Assembly (NCBI GenBank): GCA_003255025.1
Contig: QANY01009406.1
Coordinates: 310,001-374,000, forward strand
DNA: 64,000 nucleotides
Direction of reading: 5' to 3'
DNA from: Datisca glomerata
Lineage: Eukaryota; Streptophyta; Magnoliopsida; Cucurbitales; Datiscaceae
Shown here: piece by piece, positions 48,792 through 58,967 of the stretch
How the letters are laid out: every line of letters begins with the position of its first letter
How positions within the stretch are numbered: position 1 is the first letter of the stretch
Made by a program: the position numbers and the translations under genes
The notes under the pieces: generated by a model
What the model was told of the DNA's origin: nothing
Database searches by the model: none
Seen by the model: the letters and a program-made list of their open reading frames with translations, nothing else

Positions 48792-50956
48792 TGTTGGGCA
48801 TAGTGTCCTCAAGGCACGTGTTTAGACATATTTAATATGAAATCACTGAAATAATATTTTTCTTATCATTGTTCTTTTGAATTATTGTTGAATAATTTAT
48901 ATAAATATATGAAAATTTTATATACATGAATGAGACTATGATCTTATATAAGTACGAGAGGATTAAGATCATAGATAATGAACAAATAGTCCCAACATAT
49001 TAAAGTATGGAATCTTTAATGAATGGTTGCTAGTACGGCTCAATAAGCATTTTTAAAATGTATGTGATCTAGATCCAAATCACTGATGTGGATAGATATC
49101 TTAGTGAATGTACTTTACATAATTAGATTATATAGGACATGACCGACGTGGATTAATAAATATCATTAACTTACTGTTTATCATAAAGATTTAATACACA
49201 TCAAATCTAATGATCATATTTAGATCAGTCTGAATACTGAGTAGTCATGAACTCCTATGCATGTCTACTGGATCTTTTGATTCACACGTTAAATTTTATT
49301 TGTAAAACACACTAGTGGCTTTTATTTTGGAGATTCAGTGATATGGATGACTGAGAACATGATCTCACAAGATTTAGAATCTAAGCTTTCCTAACGAATT
49401 GTATATTGGTTCTCTTAAGTGTTAATTCTGGAACTGAGCTCAAATTTATAATACGATTATAAATTGACTATTCACTAGTGAATTAATGGTACTTAAGGAT
49501 CAAGATGTAATTTGAGGGGTAAAATGATAATTTTGACCAACTCTAATTTACGAACCGATAATTAGAGGACAGAACTAGATGAAGTGATTATATCAATAGA
49601 CTAGACGAGAATACTCTGTAAATATATTTTGTGATTATTAAGAGTGCAACTACATATTTATAGTGGAGTTATAATGGAATTAATAAATAAGATTATTTAA
49701 ATAAAGAGTTTAATTAATAATCTAGTATATTGGAACTTTGAATTATGGGTCCATGGTCTCCGGGCCACTTCTGTACTACATAGTTTAGGGTGTGAATATT
49801 TCATGTGAATATTTAATTTTAATTAAATTTCTAGGATAAGTACACAATTATACGATAATTATATTTAATTAGTCAATTAAGAATTAATTAATTAATTTCT
49901 ATAATTATAATTAAATAATTGTATCGATTAATCTTTGTGTTAATTGATAAGTGAGAAAACATATTTGATTTATGAAATTAAATAATGTTAAATTGTTATG
50001 AGATAATAATTCAAATTTGAATCAACTAAATTTGTTATATGTGAACTAATAGATAAGCTAGTTGATAGAGTAATCAGATAAATTAACTGACATGTATGTA
50101 TTTATCTGATTAAAATAGATAATAAATTTGTCATGTGTCATGTTGGACTAACACATGTGAGGCAATCACTGATTCTTGAATCAGAGATTGACATGTAATA
50201 CTGTAGTGTCACATGGTACTACAATGACAAGTGGGACGCTGTAGTAGCTTACGACACTACAGTGGTATCGTGAGTCTATAGTGTTGTGAGGCACTACAAC
50301 TCTATTCGGCACATTGCAATGTCGTGTGGCACTGCAGTGTTGCTCAAATTACAGTAGATCCCACTACCATAACATTTATTATAATTAATTTATTATTTTA
50401 TGTGCACCCTAAAAATCTAATGAGCCTTGACCTAGAAAATATAAATAAATAATATTCTATTGGCTTGATGAACTTGGTGATTAAGTGATTGAAGCATTCA
50501 CTGTGTTTAAGAGTTAATCAAAGACTGTGTGAATACTCCAATTCCTTTTCAGAGTTTTTGTATCACAAAAGTCATTCTCCAAATTTTTAGATCTCATGTA
50601 TTGTGTACATCTAGAGACATAAAATTATTTTTGATATATTCTACGTGTCCATACACATCCTAATGTGTTTGAGGATTCACTTGAAAGATCTTGATGTGAA
50701 TCTCGCAGTCTATTGTTCGTGGAACCTCCAGTTCATTGTTTACAATGACGTTTAATTGATTACAAGCGGGATAATTCATATCATTGTATATCTTAGATTT
50801 AATGTATAGATATATGATGAATCCGATGAGAAAAAGTATTTTTCATTAAAAAGATTTTATTTTTGGAAATCGTGGCATTGCAATTGTTTTCATTTTATAA
50901 ATAAATAGTTTTTTAAATCACCACGCCTTCACCGCGCGACGCCGCCGATTCCAACA
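48792..50956 (+). repeat. Solo LTR (Copia-type) inside the GRF-finger gene
   Basis: Starts TGTTGGGCAT and ends GATTCCAACA, with TGTTGG/CCAACA termini. Flanks TCGAG and TGAAG could be a worn 5-bp duplication (3 of 5). No internal region is present. Coding sequence of the same zinc finger lies directly on both sides, which independently fixes both ends. It shares the family of the inverted fragment at 20580-21395. Confidence 0.8.
50190..50350. repeat. CACTGYAGTG palindrome cluster in the LTR
   Basis: At least six near copies of the inverted motif ACACTGTAGTGT / CACTGCAGTG with GTCGTGTGGCA-type spacers. The same cluster is present in the inverted LTR at 21150-21370, so it belongs to the LTR family. 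Confidence 0.75.
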
Positions 50957-51489
50957 TGAAGAATGCAAGTTTTTTATATGGTCTGACCCACCCATATGTG
51001 AAAGTGTAAAAAATATTATCTTCGAATTATTAAGCGGAATGACCCGACTTGAGCACGAAAATAGAATTTTACGATCCAAGATTAAGAAGTTGATGATGTA
51101 CATATGCTTGTTGTTGAAGTTTGATTTCTTCAATTGTAAGCTATTTTTATCAATGAAAAGTCAAGTTTAAATTTGCATTTACAAATTTTGATCATTGAGT
51201 TGATGGAGAGGGTAATATTCTCAAACGTAATTAAACATCATTCATACTTCATATATCCTTCATAATTATCATAATATCCTTACAAAAAAATCCCAAACAT
51301 CCTTCACTGTTTACAACAATATTCATGATATCCTTACAAAAAATCCCAAACATCTTTCACTGATTACTACCCATAAAAAATAATCATCCTCATTCACAAA
51401 AAATATCCACGAAAAATTCACAATCATTGTTCAAATTTGACTGACTAAGGGGAATAAAGGCGTTCAACTTCCATTGTGAATAATGCTCT

Positions 51490-53240
51490 GGTCGCCTTTC
51501 AGGTGCAATGCTTCTTAAGGACCATCATTCGCACGAGAGACGTCACCAATGTAGGAGATTGAGAAATGTACATTGATTCAGACCTTTGCGAAGCATTTGC
51601 CATTGGTTCAGATCACAACTCAGAATTCGTCACTGGTTCAGGCCTCTGGGAAGCATTTCCCACTGGTTCAGAAGCCTACGATTAAATAATAAAACACAAC
51701 TCAACATAAAAAACTGTAAGTTAGCAAATAAAACATAATTAAATGTAGAAATAATGTATTAACTGTTGACATCTGGGAAGCATTTTATGAAGCCACAGGT
51801 TCAGGATTCTATGAAGCCACTGATCTAGACGTTTGTGAAGCTGATTGTGAAGCTGATTGTGAAGCCTATAATTAAACAACAAAACATACTTAAACACTGA
51901 TATTTAACAAACATAACATAATTAAATGTATTAATTGTTTTTGTACCTTTTCTCCTGTTACACGTCTGTTAACTGTATTAATTGTTTGCATTTCATTACC
52001 ATACCAACCCTAGATTTTCTGTTTGTCACTACATGAGGTCTAGGAGGCTCACCTACCTCCCTTGTCCTCAACTTCTTAGGTCTTTCGGACTTTTTATGGT
52101 AATTAGGAGGAATTAGTGGTGGTCTAGTAGATTTGGGTAATAATTCTAAACTGGCCATAGGGCTAATGACAGGCCCATATGTCTTCAAATAGACCTCTTT
52201 TGTATAACAATAATCCATATATGTACGATGATCATCTAGTTTACAGCTTATGGGAGTTATGGCAATATAGCATGAAATGCCAATGAGATCTTATTTCCTA
52301 CAAGTATAAGTCTTTACCTCCAAGTTCACTACAGTAACTGGCCTAGAAGCATGAAACACTTCAAATTTCCTTCCTCTTGCCTATATAGGTATGCAAAATG
52401 CACTATCTATTTTATTCTTCTTAACTATCGCACATGCTTTTGGAGACACATTAGAATTCCACTTAGAAACACTCTCTCTTTTCTTCGCCATTTGAATTAT
52501 CATATATAACCTAATCACTGGCCTACAACCCTCTTTAAAACCTTCTTACAAACCCCCAAACAAATATACAGCCTTTGAAACTTAGGTTTACCACCTCTAC
52601 CAGCCTCAATTTACATAAAAAATATAACTACCATCATTAAATTTTTTTATCTCCTCAATACAATCCAACAGTTGGCTAAATTGGTCATCATATGATCCTT
52701 GAATAACAAGTGTAGCCTTTCTCTTGGCTCTCCAAACTTGCATCCTTTATACCAACATCATATGATCATGTCGTATAGCATTTTGCATGGCACTTACACT
52801 CATGTCAGGTGCATTCCTCAACAACCCCATATATTATCATGACAACCAACTTGAATTGGCAAACCTATTCCTACATGTCCTACTGTAATTATGGACATCA
52901 TTGAACGATTTGAAATGTTCTTCCATCTCTTTGTGAAGACGCATACACAAACCAAGGACACGCATTAGAACATGCATCTCTAATCTTATCTCTATCATTC
53001 TTCACAAACCTTAGAACCATAGAATATTCCCTCACAGCATGCCTAAGCTCACACCTTCTCCATTTGGCTCACTATCCAAATTTCTTAATTCATCTGAGTT
53101 GTCCTCTTTACTGTCAACTACATTAAAATCAGTACAGTAAATTTATGTTCTACTTCTGGTTCAACCATTGACTCAAAATAATTTATCATCATCAATTGTT
53201 TGACCATCATTTGACTCAGCATCATCAAAATCAGGATCAT
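51490..53240 (-). pseudogene. MULE-3 transposase, broken
   Basis: The N-terminal side near 53060-53240 is acidic (Asp- and Ser-rich). The C-terminal third is the clearest: a SWIM finger TYTCRKxDLIGISCY (about 52260-52320, the His-containing end changed), then YLKTYGPVISPMASLELLPK and RPPLIPPNYHKKSERPKK (52040-52200), a pattern of the MuDR family just before the terminal zinc knuckle. The middle is interrupted by several stops. The tail (51490-51890) consists of short repeats encoding Ser/Glu-rich sequence. It differs from the MULE-1 and MULE-2 transposases, so it is another lineage. Confidence 0.7.
51540..51885. repeat. Short repeats in the tail of the MULE-3 transposase
   Basis: Imperfect copies of CACTGGTTCAG-NNN-CTNTGNGAAGCATTT about 40 bp apart, plus GAAGCTGATTGT twice in a row at 51838-51862. 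Confidence 0.7.
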
Positions 53241-53246
53241 CAGAAT
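53239..53246. repeat. Left 8-bp duplication of hAT element (ATCAGAAT)
   Basis: Identical to 54328-54335 on the other side; 8 bp is the hAT rule. Confidence 0.9.
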
Positions 53247-54327
53247 TAGGGGTGTACAAAAGTGTACCGAACCGAATAAAAAATTATCGATTTAGTCGAT
53301 TCTTTATATACATACGGTTTGGTTCGACAGTGATGAAGAACTGAAGTTTTGATTTGATTGAAAAAAATTATAAATTTGAACCGAACCGAACAGTACCGAA
53401 CAGAACCGATATATATATAATAAATATGGTGTAGTTTTTATCACTGTTTTATACACCATCCAGCCAATACGTCGTCATCTATACTCAATATAAAAGAGAG
53501 TTAGATTTGTTTTTGGCATTCTCATCCTCCATTTCTATTTTCTTCACATTCTACGCCTGGCGGCGCGTGACTGTGTCAATCTCTATCTTTGAGAACTTCA
53601 TTAAGCTTCAAGGGTTTTTGGTTTTCCATGCTGTTGGTGATGGTACTTATTTTGGGCTTGCTTCTCTTCTTCTTAAAAGACTCTGTAGACGCGGAAAGAG
53701 ATCCAAGGTCGATATTACTATTTACCATTTACCTCAGGTTTCCACCTATGTTGTAGAGCCTTGCAAGTACTCTCCCCACTCACTCTCTTCTAGAGCACAC
53801 TGATGTTGCTGAAAAATCATACAATTTATGAAGCTTAATGTGGTTGAGAGAATTTATGAAAGTTTGTGAAGCATAATGAAGCAATTTATGAAATATCGGC
53901 TACAAATCTTAGGATATTAAGAGACCCACTTACATCAACCTTAATTGGGTTGTTTCTCAAGTACACCATATCGATTTATGAGGAAAAACTAGAAGAAAGT
54001 AGGAAACATACTTTCTGATTTTGAGATAGTTAGAGAGAGAGAGCTTTCATTAGGTAATTGATTCCCTGTTTCCATGATGATGGCCTACGGGTGGGTCTTT
54101 TTGTTTCATTTTGATGGTTATTTTCTTTAATTTTATCTTGAATTTTTCTGGGTTTACATAATATTTTTCGTGAAGAAACAGTTTGATAGAATATTGCCGA
54201 GCCGAACCAAACGGAAAATTTTGGTTTGGTTCATATGACATTCACGGTTTGGTTTGGTTTGACATATAAACTTTTGGTTCGGTAATATTTCCCACAAACC
54301 GATCGAATCGAACAGTGAACACCGCTA
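53247..54327. mobile_element. Non-autonomous hAT element carrying an alpha-tubulin fragment
   Basis: Ends TAGGGGTGTACA and (complement) TAGCGGTGTTCA, flanked by perfect ATCAGAAT duplications. GAACCGAACC-type motifs sit at both edges. There is no transposase. The interior (about 53600-53808) holds a captured coding fragment. It lies within the N-terminal end of the MULE-3 transposase gene. Confidence 0.9.
53600..53808 (+). pseudogene. Captured alpha-tubulin fragment
   Basis: Plus-strand reading [20 protein letters not shown] then [26 protein letters not shown] and [12 protein letters not shown]. It follows the alpha-tubulin order for the nucleotide-binding T4 loop (normally GGGTGSG, here GDGTYFG), the following helix, and the strand with 'PQVST-VVEP' and 'EHTDVA'. 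The fragment corresponds to roughly residues 130-205 of a 450-residue protein. The loop is no longer a GTP-binding sequence, and the reading frame stops soon after. It is a dead captured exon piece, not a tubulin gene. Confidence 0.8.
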
Positions 54328-54335
54328 ATCAGAAT
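54328..54335. repeat. Right 8-bp duplication of hAT element (ATCAGAAT)
   Basis: Perfect match to 53239-53246. Confidence 0.9.
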
Positions 54336-54391
54336 CACTTGAATACACTACATACAACACCTAAATTTTTAATCAACACTAATACCCTAAT

Positions 54392-55459
54392 TAGAGGTGG
54401 AAACCGGGACGGCCAGGTCTCGGACCGACCTATCAATACTCGGTCTGGCCGGCTCCGGGTTTTTCCAAGTGATTCATGGGACGGTTCCGAGTAGGCCTGC
54501 TGGAATTTTGGGGAGGACCGAAATGAACCGCTGAACCAGCCGGTGAACTCACGAGCTGTGGTAACTAACGATTCAGTCCGGTTAAATAATCGGATCGGTC
54601 GGTTCCTTTCCTTTAAACATGTTGTAATTCTAAAAAATGTAAATGAGGAAAACTTGTAATAATAAGTAAAATAATTATTTTATTTATTTTATTTATTAAA
54701 TTCATAAACTTGTGATATTCATATTCATATAAAATATAAAAATATAATAAATAATTAATAACTAATTTATAATTCATGTTCATTAACAAAATAAAATATA
54801 TAAAAAATATTAAACCAATATTTTTTAAAGCTTTCTTGAATCCTATTTTTATTGATTAAAATATTCATTTAAACGAAAAATATTATTTTTATTTAATTAA
54901 ATATGTTTATCTCAAAAGTATAATATATGAAGTTTCGATAAAATTTGTTAAAAGATAATAAGAATATATTTTAAACAATATATTAATAAAGATTGTCTTG
55001 GTCTATTGGTGAGGAGTGTGATTTATAAGAGAGAGGTTAATGGTTAAAATTTCAATACACACATTGTTTAACTTTTGAGATAAAAAAAGTGGATTCACTA
55101 GACAAGCTGGTTCAGGCCCTTAACCTAAACAATATATTTTAAACAATATATTTTAAAAATTGTCTTGGTCTATTGATAAGGAGTGTGCTTTATAAGGGAT
55201 ATGTTAAAGATTAAAACTTCAATACACACATATTGTTTAATATTTAAGATAAAAAGAGTGGATTCACGGGACAGGTTGGTTCAGGCCCACCAGACCTCAT
55301 GGGTCGGGCCTTATGTATGGAATGCAAGGCCTGTGATGGCCCGGGCTTGGACTGCGGGCTTTAACCTGCTCGGTGTTGTTCAGAATCGGGCCGGGCCTGG
55401 ATTATAACAGGCCGATTCACCCGATTTCGTGGGCTGAACCGGGCCATTTGCCACCTCTA
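54392..55459. mobile_element. Non-autonomous hAT element, related to the one at 39140-42478
   Basis: Termini TAGAGGTGG and CCACCTCTA are perfect 9-bp inverted repeats, and flanks ACCCTAAT (54384-54391) and ACCGTAAT (55460-55467) match in 7 of 8 bases. Both edges are rich in GGCCCG/CCGGG motifs. An internal AT-rich part matches flanks of the transposase-bearing hAT at 39-42 kb. It also holds a direct repeat: TTGTCTTGGTCTATTG occurs near 54990 and 55160. No coding capacity. Confidence 0.9.
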
Positions 55460-55489
55460 ACCGTAATACAAATAAACTCTAATCAACAA

Positions 55490-55755
55490 TATACAATCTC
55501 AGAATTCAAAACAGTATGCAATCTCAAAATTTAAAACAGTATGCAATCTCAGAATATCAAAACAGTATGCAATATCAGAATATCAAAACAGTAGCAATCA
55601 TATTTTATAACAATATGCAAAATAGTATACAATCTCAGTATGCAATCTCAGAATGCAAAACAGTATGCAATCTCAGTATGTAAAACAGTACGCAATCTTA
55701 GTATACGGTCTCAGAATACACTACAGATAACTCAGTATACAGTCTTAGAATATGT
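55490..55755. repeat. Tandem repeat, about 26-37 bp units, near the right end of MULE-3
   Basis: About eight units built on CAGTATGCAATCTCAGAAT with AATCAAAA or TGCAAAA linkers, shortening towards the right. They lie just inside the right terminal inverted repeat of MULE-3. Confidence 0.85.
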
Positions 55756-55823
55756 TCCTTCGCTAGATAGAGTACACGAAGGGTCTCTTCTCCCCACCTA
55801 AAGTGGGGGAGAAGCCGTGGATG

Positions 55824-55994
55824 ACTTACACGTGGTAATTGTGTGTTGACTTCCATTTGATTTTTTAACCGAAGTCATGGGATGGGATATTTATGAAATA
55901 AAATGATAAGTGATAAGATTTTATGAATGAATTTAAAGGTGAAAAGGTAAATTAATATTGTCACAGAAGTTCATAGGTCTATCATAATTAACCA
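55824..55994 (-). repeat. Right terminal inverted repeat of MULE-3
   Basis: Complement of the left repeat at 48175-48345 with many substitutions but the same order of conserved blocks. Confidence 0.7.
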
Positions 55995-56003
55995 TTTATT
56001 AAA
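55995..56003. repeat. Right target-site duplication of MULE-3
   Basis: TTTATTAAA, 7 of 9 bases as in the left copy TTTGCTAAA. Confidence 0.65.
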
Positions 56004-56037
56004 AAGAAGTTGGATAAGACAAAAAATGAGGTGGTGA

Positions 56038-56162
56038 TGTGAAGCATTAAATTAAATGCTCCCTGATAGAGTGGAATAATGATTTTCTTACATACTAAAA
56101 AGGGTAGAAATTTTGGGGAAAAAATCTTTGCCCGTTTATCTAAATGACAATTCCAAATGCCC
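56038..56162. repeat. Possible right terminus of MULE-2
   Basis: Directly beyond MULE-3 the sequence reads AAAATGAGGTGGTGATG, resembling the MULE-1 flank AAAATGAGGTGGGTAGG, and runs to an AATGCCCC end (GGGGCATTTGGAATTG on the other strand) of MULE-terminus type. If right, MULE-3 inserted inside MULE-2. The partner left end was not found. Confidence 0.35.
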
Positions 56163-56339
56163 CATCTATCCAAAGGACCCATGAGCTAATATAAGAAGAA
56201 TTCTCTCATCTCAAATCTTTCTTGAGCTAAAATTACAATTTTATGAGCATTTCTATACATTGAATTGCTTTTGTCAAATATACATTGAATTATTTTTTGT
56301 TCGAATATCCATTGAATTGTTGGCCATTAGAGTATAATG

Positions 56340-58260
56340 TTGTAATTTTATTATTTTAACATAGCGGAAACTTACATAAAAAAGATATGTTCGAGAAATT
56401 GAAAACTTGGAGGAAATAGAGATACTCTCTTGAGATATTAGTAAATTGAATCTGAAAAATGCATCTAGGACTTACAACGACTTCAATAAGAAATTTTAAA
56501 TTAGGAAACTTACTAATATTATTAAAGAAAATTAAACACTTTTAAGAAGGAAACTAACATCTAGAAAACTAATATATAATAAATAATTCTGATTTTCCAT
56601 CATGCATAATTCGTCTCTACTTGAAAAAAATCCGATCTCTAGTTTCGTGGTTGGAATTGAAATCTCCCTCTTCACATAGCAAGATACTTGAAAGAACACA
56701 AAGATCAATATATTTTTTAGATAAAATACTTTTTAGTAGATTTCATTTCACAGTTAATTGATTTGTGATAACGGATCGATGGAAATCCTGAATCAGAAGT
56801 TCTTCAACTCCAACAAAATCACATATTCTGATGGAATGACATTTTGTAATTGGCACCTACCTCAACTTTCAAATTTTGTTGGCTCCATTGCAAAAGAATC
56901 ATTATTTTCAATTGGTGGAAAATCTCAATCTGCGTGCACTTGATCAATTAGATCTTTACAAAAATAAAAAGGAGAACTTAAGAGGACCAAAATCAGTAGA
57001 TTGCTCACCTATGTCTTCGTGGTCGTCAATGGAAAACTCACCATCTACTAACTTGCTCATGCCCAAATTCTTCAAATTTGAAGTATTGATGATCTTTACG
57101 TTTGCTTTGGAGGTTTAAGCATCCATGAGATTCTTTCGATTTGTCGTTATATGATATTTTGTATCTTGAATGCTTGGGGAGGTGTGATTCTTAGTTTTAG
57201 TACTAACATGATCAAGATTGTGTGCAATAATTATTTTTCTAATCTTAATGCCCTTTACAAGCCTTTGAAATAGGCTGTGAATAAAAGTGAGAAAAGACGT
57301 CTTGAAATTGAGAATTCATTCCTTTGATATACCTTGGCACCAAATTTTCCCATATTTCTCTTATATTATTTCTCTATAAAGGTTGGCCAAATTCATCAGT
57401 ATACTCATCCATTGTTTTCGTGAGTTACGGAAAATTCTACAACTTTTGATACATCAACATCTATACATTATAAGGTAAAACCATAGAACGGAACTTACCT
57501 TTCATATTCTCCCAATTAACAATTTTTGATATTCCGAAATCCAAATTTCTTTAAAAGTACAGATTCAATCAAGAAACTCTACTGGTTGAGGATTGCCATG
57601 AAACTTAGAAACCACATGATGATTAATGTTCCAGCGTTGATTTTCATTGGCCTAGAACTCATCAATCTGCTTCATCAATTGCCCCAACTACATCAAACGG
57701 TCACTTTTATTGGCCTCTTCTATGGGCACCTCATTGGTTGTGCATCTATTCGACGACATACTGTCCCGAACAAACCTGATTCTGATATCAACTGCTGAGC
57801 AGAAGCTTCTACAAGAAAGACATGGACAGATGATTGGATACAATCCTCTAGAAAGTTTGTTGAATCACACAAAAATACCTGACAATTAGGCACTAAATAT
57901 TCATTGATTCTTGAAACAAATACCGAAAATTTTAGACGAAGTATAGATGTTCTCTCTAAAATAGTATCAAATTAAATATGAAAAATGTATCTAAGGCTTA
58001 CAATGACTTAAATAAGAAAACTGAAATTAGTAAACTTACTAAAATAGTTGAAGGAAGTTAAATACTTTTTAGAAACTAAAACAGTTAGGAAACTAAATAA
58101 TATTAGGAAACTAGTACGTTTAGGAAACTAAAGAAAAATAAACTTAAAATATTTGGATAATAACTAATAGTGCTTAACGCCGAGGTTTTTCAACTAAACA
58201 CTATTAAGATTAAAAAGTTTGACGTCTCTTCAGGATTTTTAACTAGTTTATTTACAAATT
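56340..58260 (-). mobile_element. Gag-only Ty3/Gypsy derivative
   Basis: Two related blocks in direct orientation, about 56390-56570 and 57920-58100 (shared AAAATGNATCTANGNCTTAC and TTAGNAAACTTACTAA), look like remnants of LTRs. Between them lies a minus-strand gag relic, and a primer-site-like TTGATATCAGAA (complement, near 57782-57793) lies at the start of the internal region. The internal part of about 1.2 kb has no pol, so the element could not move by itself. LTR edges are not resolved. Confidence 0.55.
57000..57790 (-). pseudogene. Ty3/Gypsy gag relic
   Basis: On the minus strand a disrupted frame gives VNWENMKGKFRSMVLPYNV, then MLMYQKL and, after a gap, KTMDEYTDEFGQPL. That is the pattern W-x2-MK-x-KF, LPY-x2, YQKL and VDEYT-EF of plant Gypsy gag proteins. 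Stops and shifts occur throughout, and no zinc knuckle or pol follows. Confidence 0.6.
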
Positions 58261-58427
58261 TATCTTGGTCATATATTATGGTATAACACATGCCATAATT
58301 ATGTTTTAAAATTTTTATTTTTGTAAAAACATAGATAAAAAATACAGTTCCTCACCAACAAAAAAATAAATTATTTTCCGGTCTTAATTTAAAAATATAC
58401 AGCTGTCTACATAGTTATACTATATCT

Positions 58428-58932
58428 TAAAGGTGTGCATGGTTGGTTCGGTCTGATTTTTAGTATAAAAATTAGACGAAACTAAAATTCATGGTCTTGC
58501 CATAATGAAGATCTAACTGATCAATTAGGTTTACTTAAACCGAACCAAGTGAACCGTAAAACAATTAGTCATTTCGGTCGGGTCTTACGGTCCACCAATT
58601 TTCTATTTTTTATGTTTCAAGAGGTTCATCAATGAATTTAAATCAGACATGTATCAAAGTTTTTAAAGTTTTTCATGCATTATAATAAGAACTCATAATT
58701 TAAATCCTAACATGTAAATTAAACATTAAGAGATGTGATAGAAATATAAAAGGAGATAATTGTAAGAAATGAAAAGGAGAAGAAAGAGAAAATAGATATG
58801 ATATCCATTTAGGAGAGGATAAACTGTCGATGGACCGAATGGACAACATTTATCTAAGAAAATGATCAGATCGATCATTTTCGATTGGTCCGATACAGTT
58901 TGATCGGTTTGGTTAGATTTTGCACACGCCTA
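58428..58932. mobile_element. hAT-type MITE, 505 bp
   Basis: Ends TAAAGGTGTGCA and (complement) TAGGCGTGTGCA, with flanking 8-mers CTATATCT and CTATAAAT (6 of 8). GGTTCGGTC and GATCGGTTTGG motifs lie at both edges. No coding content. Confidence 0.75.
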
Positions 58933-58967
58933 CTATAAATCTAAGACATACAATGATATGAATTATA

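Larger units (their letters stand above)
48545..51170 (+). pseudogene. GRF-type zinc-finger protein gene of MULE-3, split by a solo LTR
   Basis: Exon 1 (48545-48645) reads CYCGIPSELKIFW and NPGRRFYACSKNG, the first half of a GRF zinc finger (CxCG plus GRrFxxC). A donor GGGTAAGT follows, with an acceptor at about 48780. The second exon is interrupted at 48791 by a solo LTR and resumes at 50961 with ECKFFIWSDPPICE, the second half of the finger (CxFFxW). A coiled-coil stretch (MTRLEHENRILRSKIKKL) and a hydrophobic C-terminal segment follow, ending at 51170. Finger, coiled coil and C-terminal membrane segment is the usual order in small plant GRF proteins. The reading phase across the intron does not match exactly after removing the LTR, so an indel is likely. 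Confidence 0.75.
48175..55994. mobile_element. MULE-3: Mutator-like element with GRF-finger gene and transposase
   Basis: Left end GGGTTAATTATACTAGAC (48175) and right end, as complement, NGGTTAATTATGATAGACC (55994). The similarity extends over about 170 bp on each side, including CATTTTNTTTCA, CCCNNNCCATG and AAGTCAANNCAC in the same order and spacing. Imperfect 9-bp duplications flank it. Contents: a plus-strand GRF-zinc-finger gene, a convergent minus-strand transposase, one solo LTR (48792-50956), and two hAT elements (53247-54327, 54392-55459). It sits in the 5' flank of the MULE-2 transposase. Confidence 0.75.

Noticed and set aside
58933..58967. Short match to the solo LTR near 50780 (about 35 bp, complement)
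   Set aside because: Too short to call an insertion, and it does not continue on the far side of the adjacent element; noted only as a possible relic.
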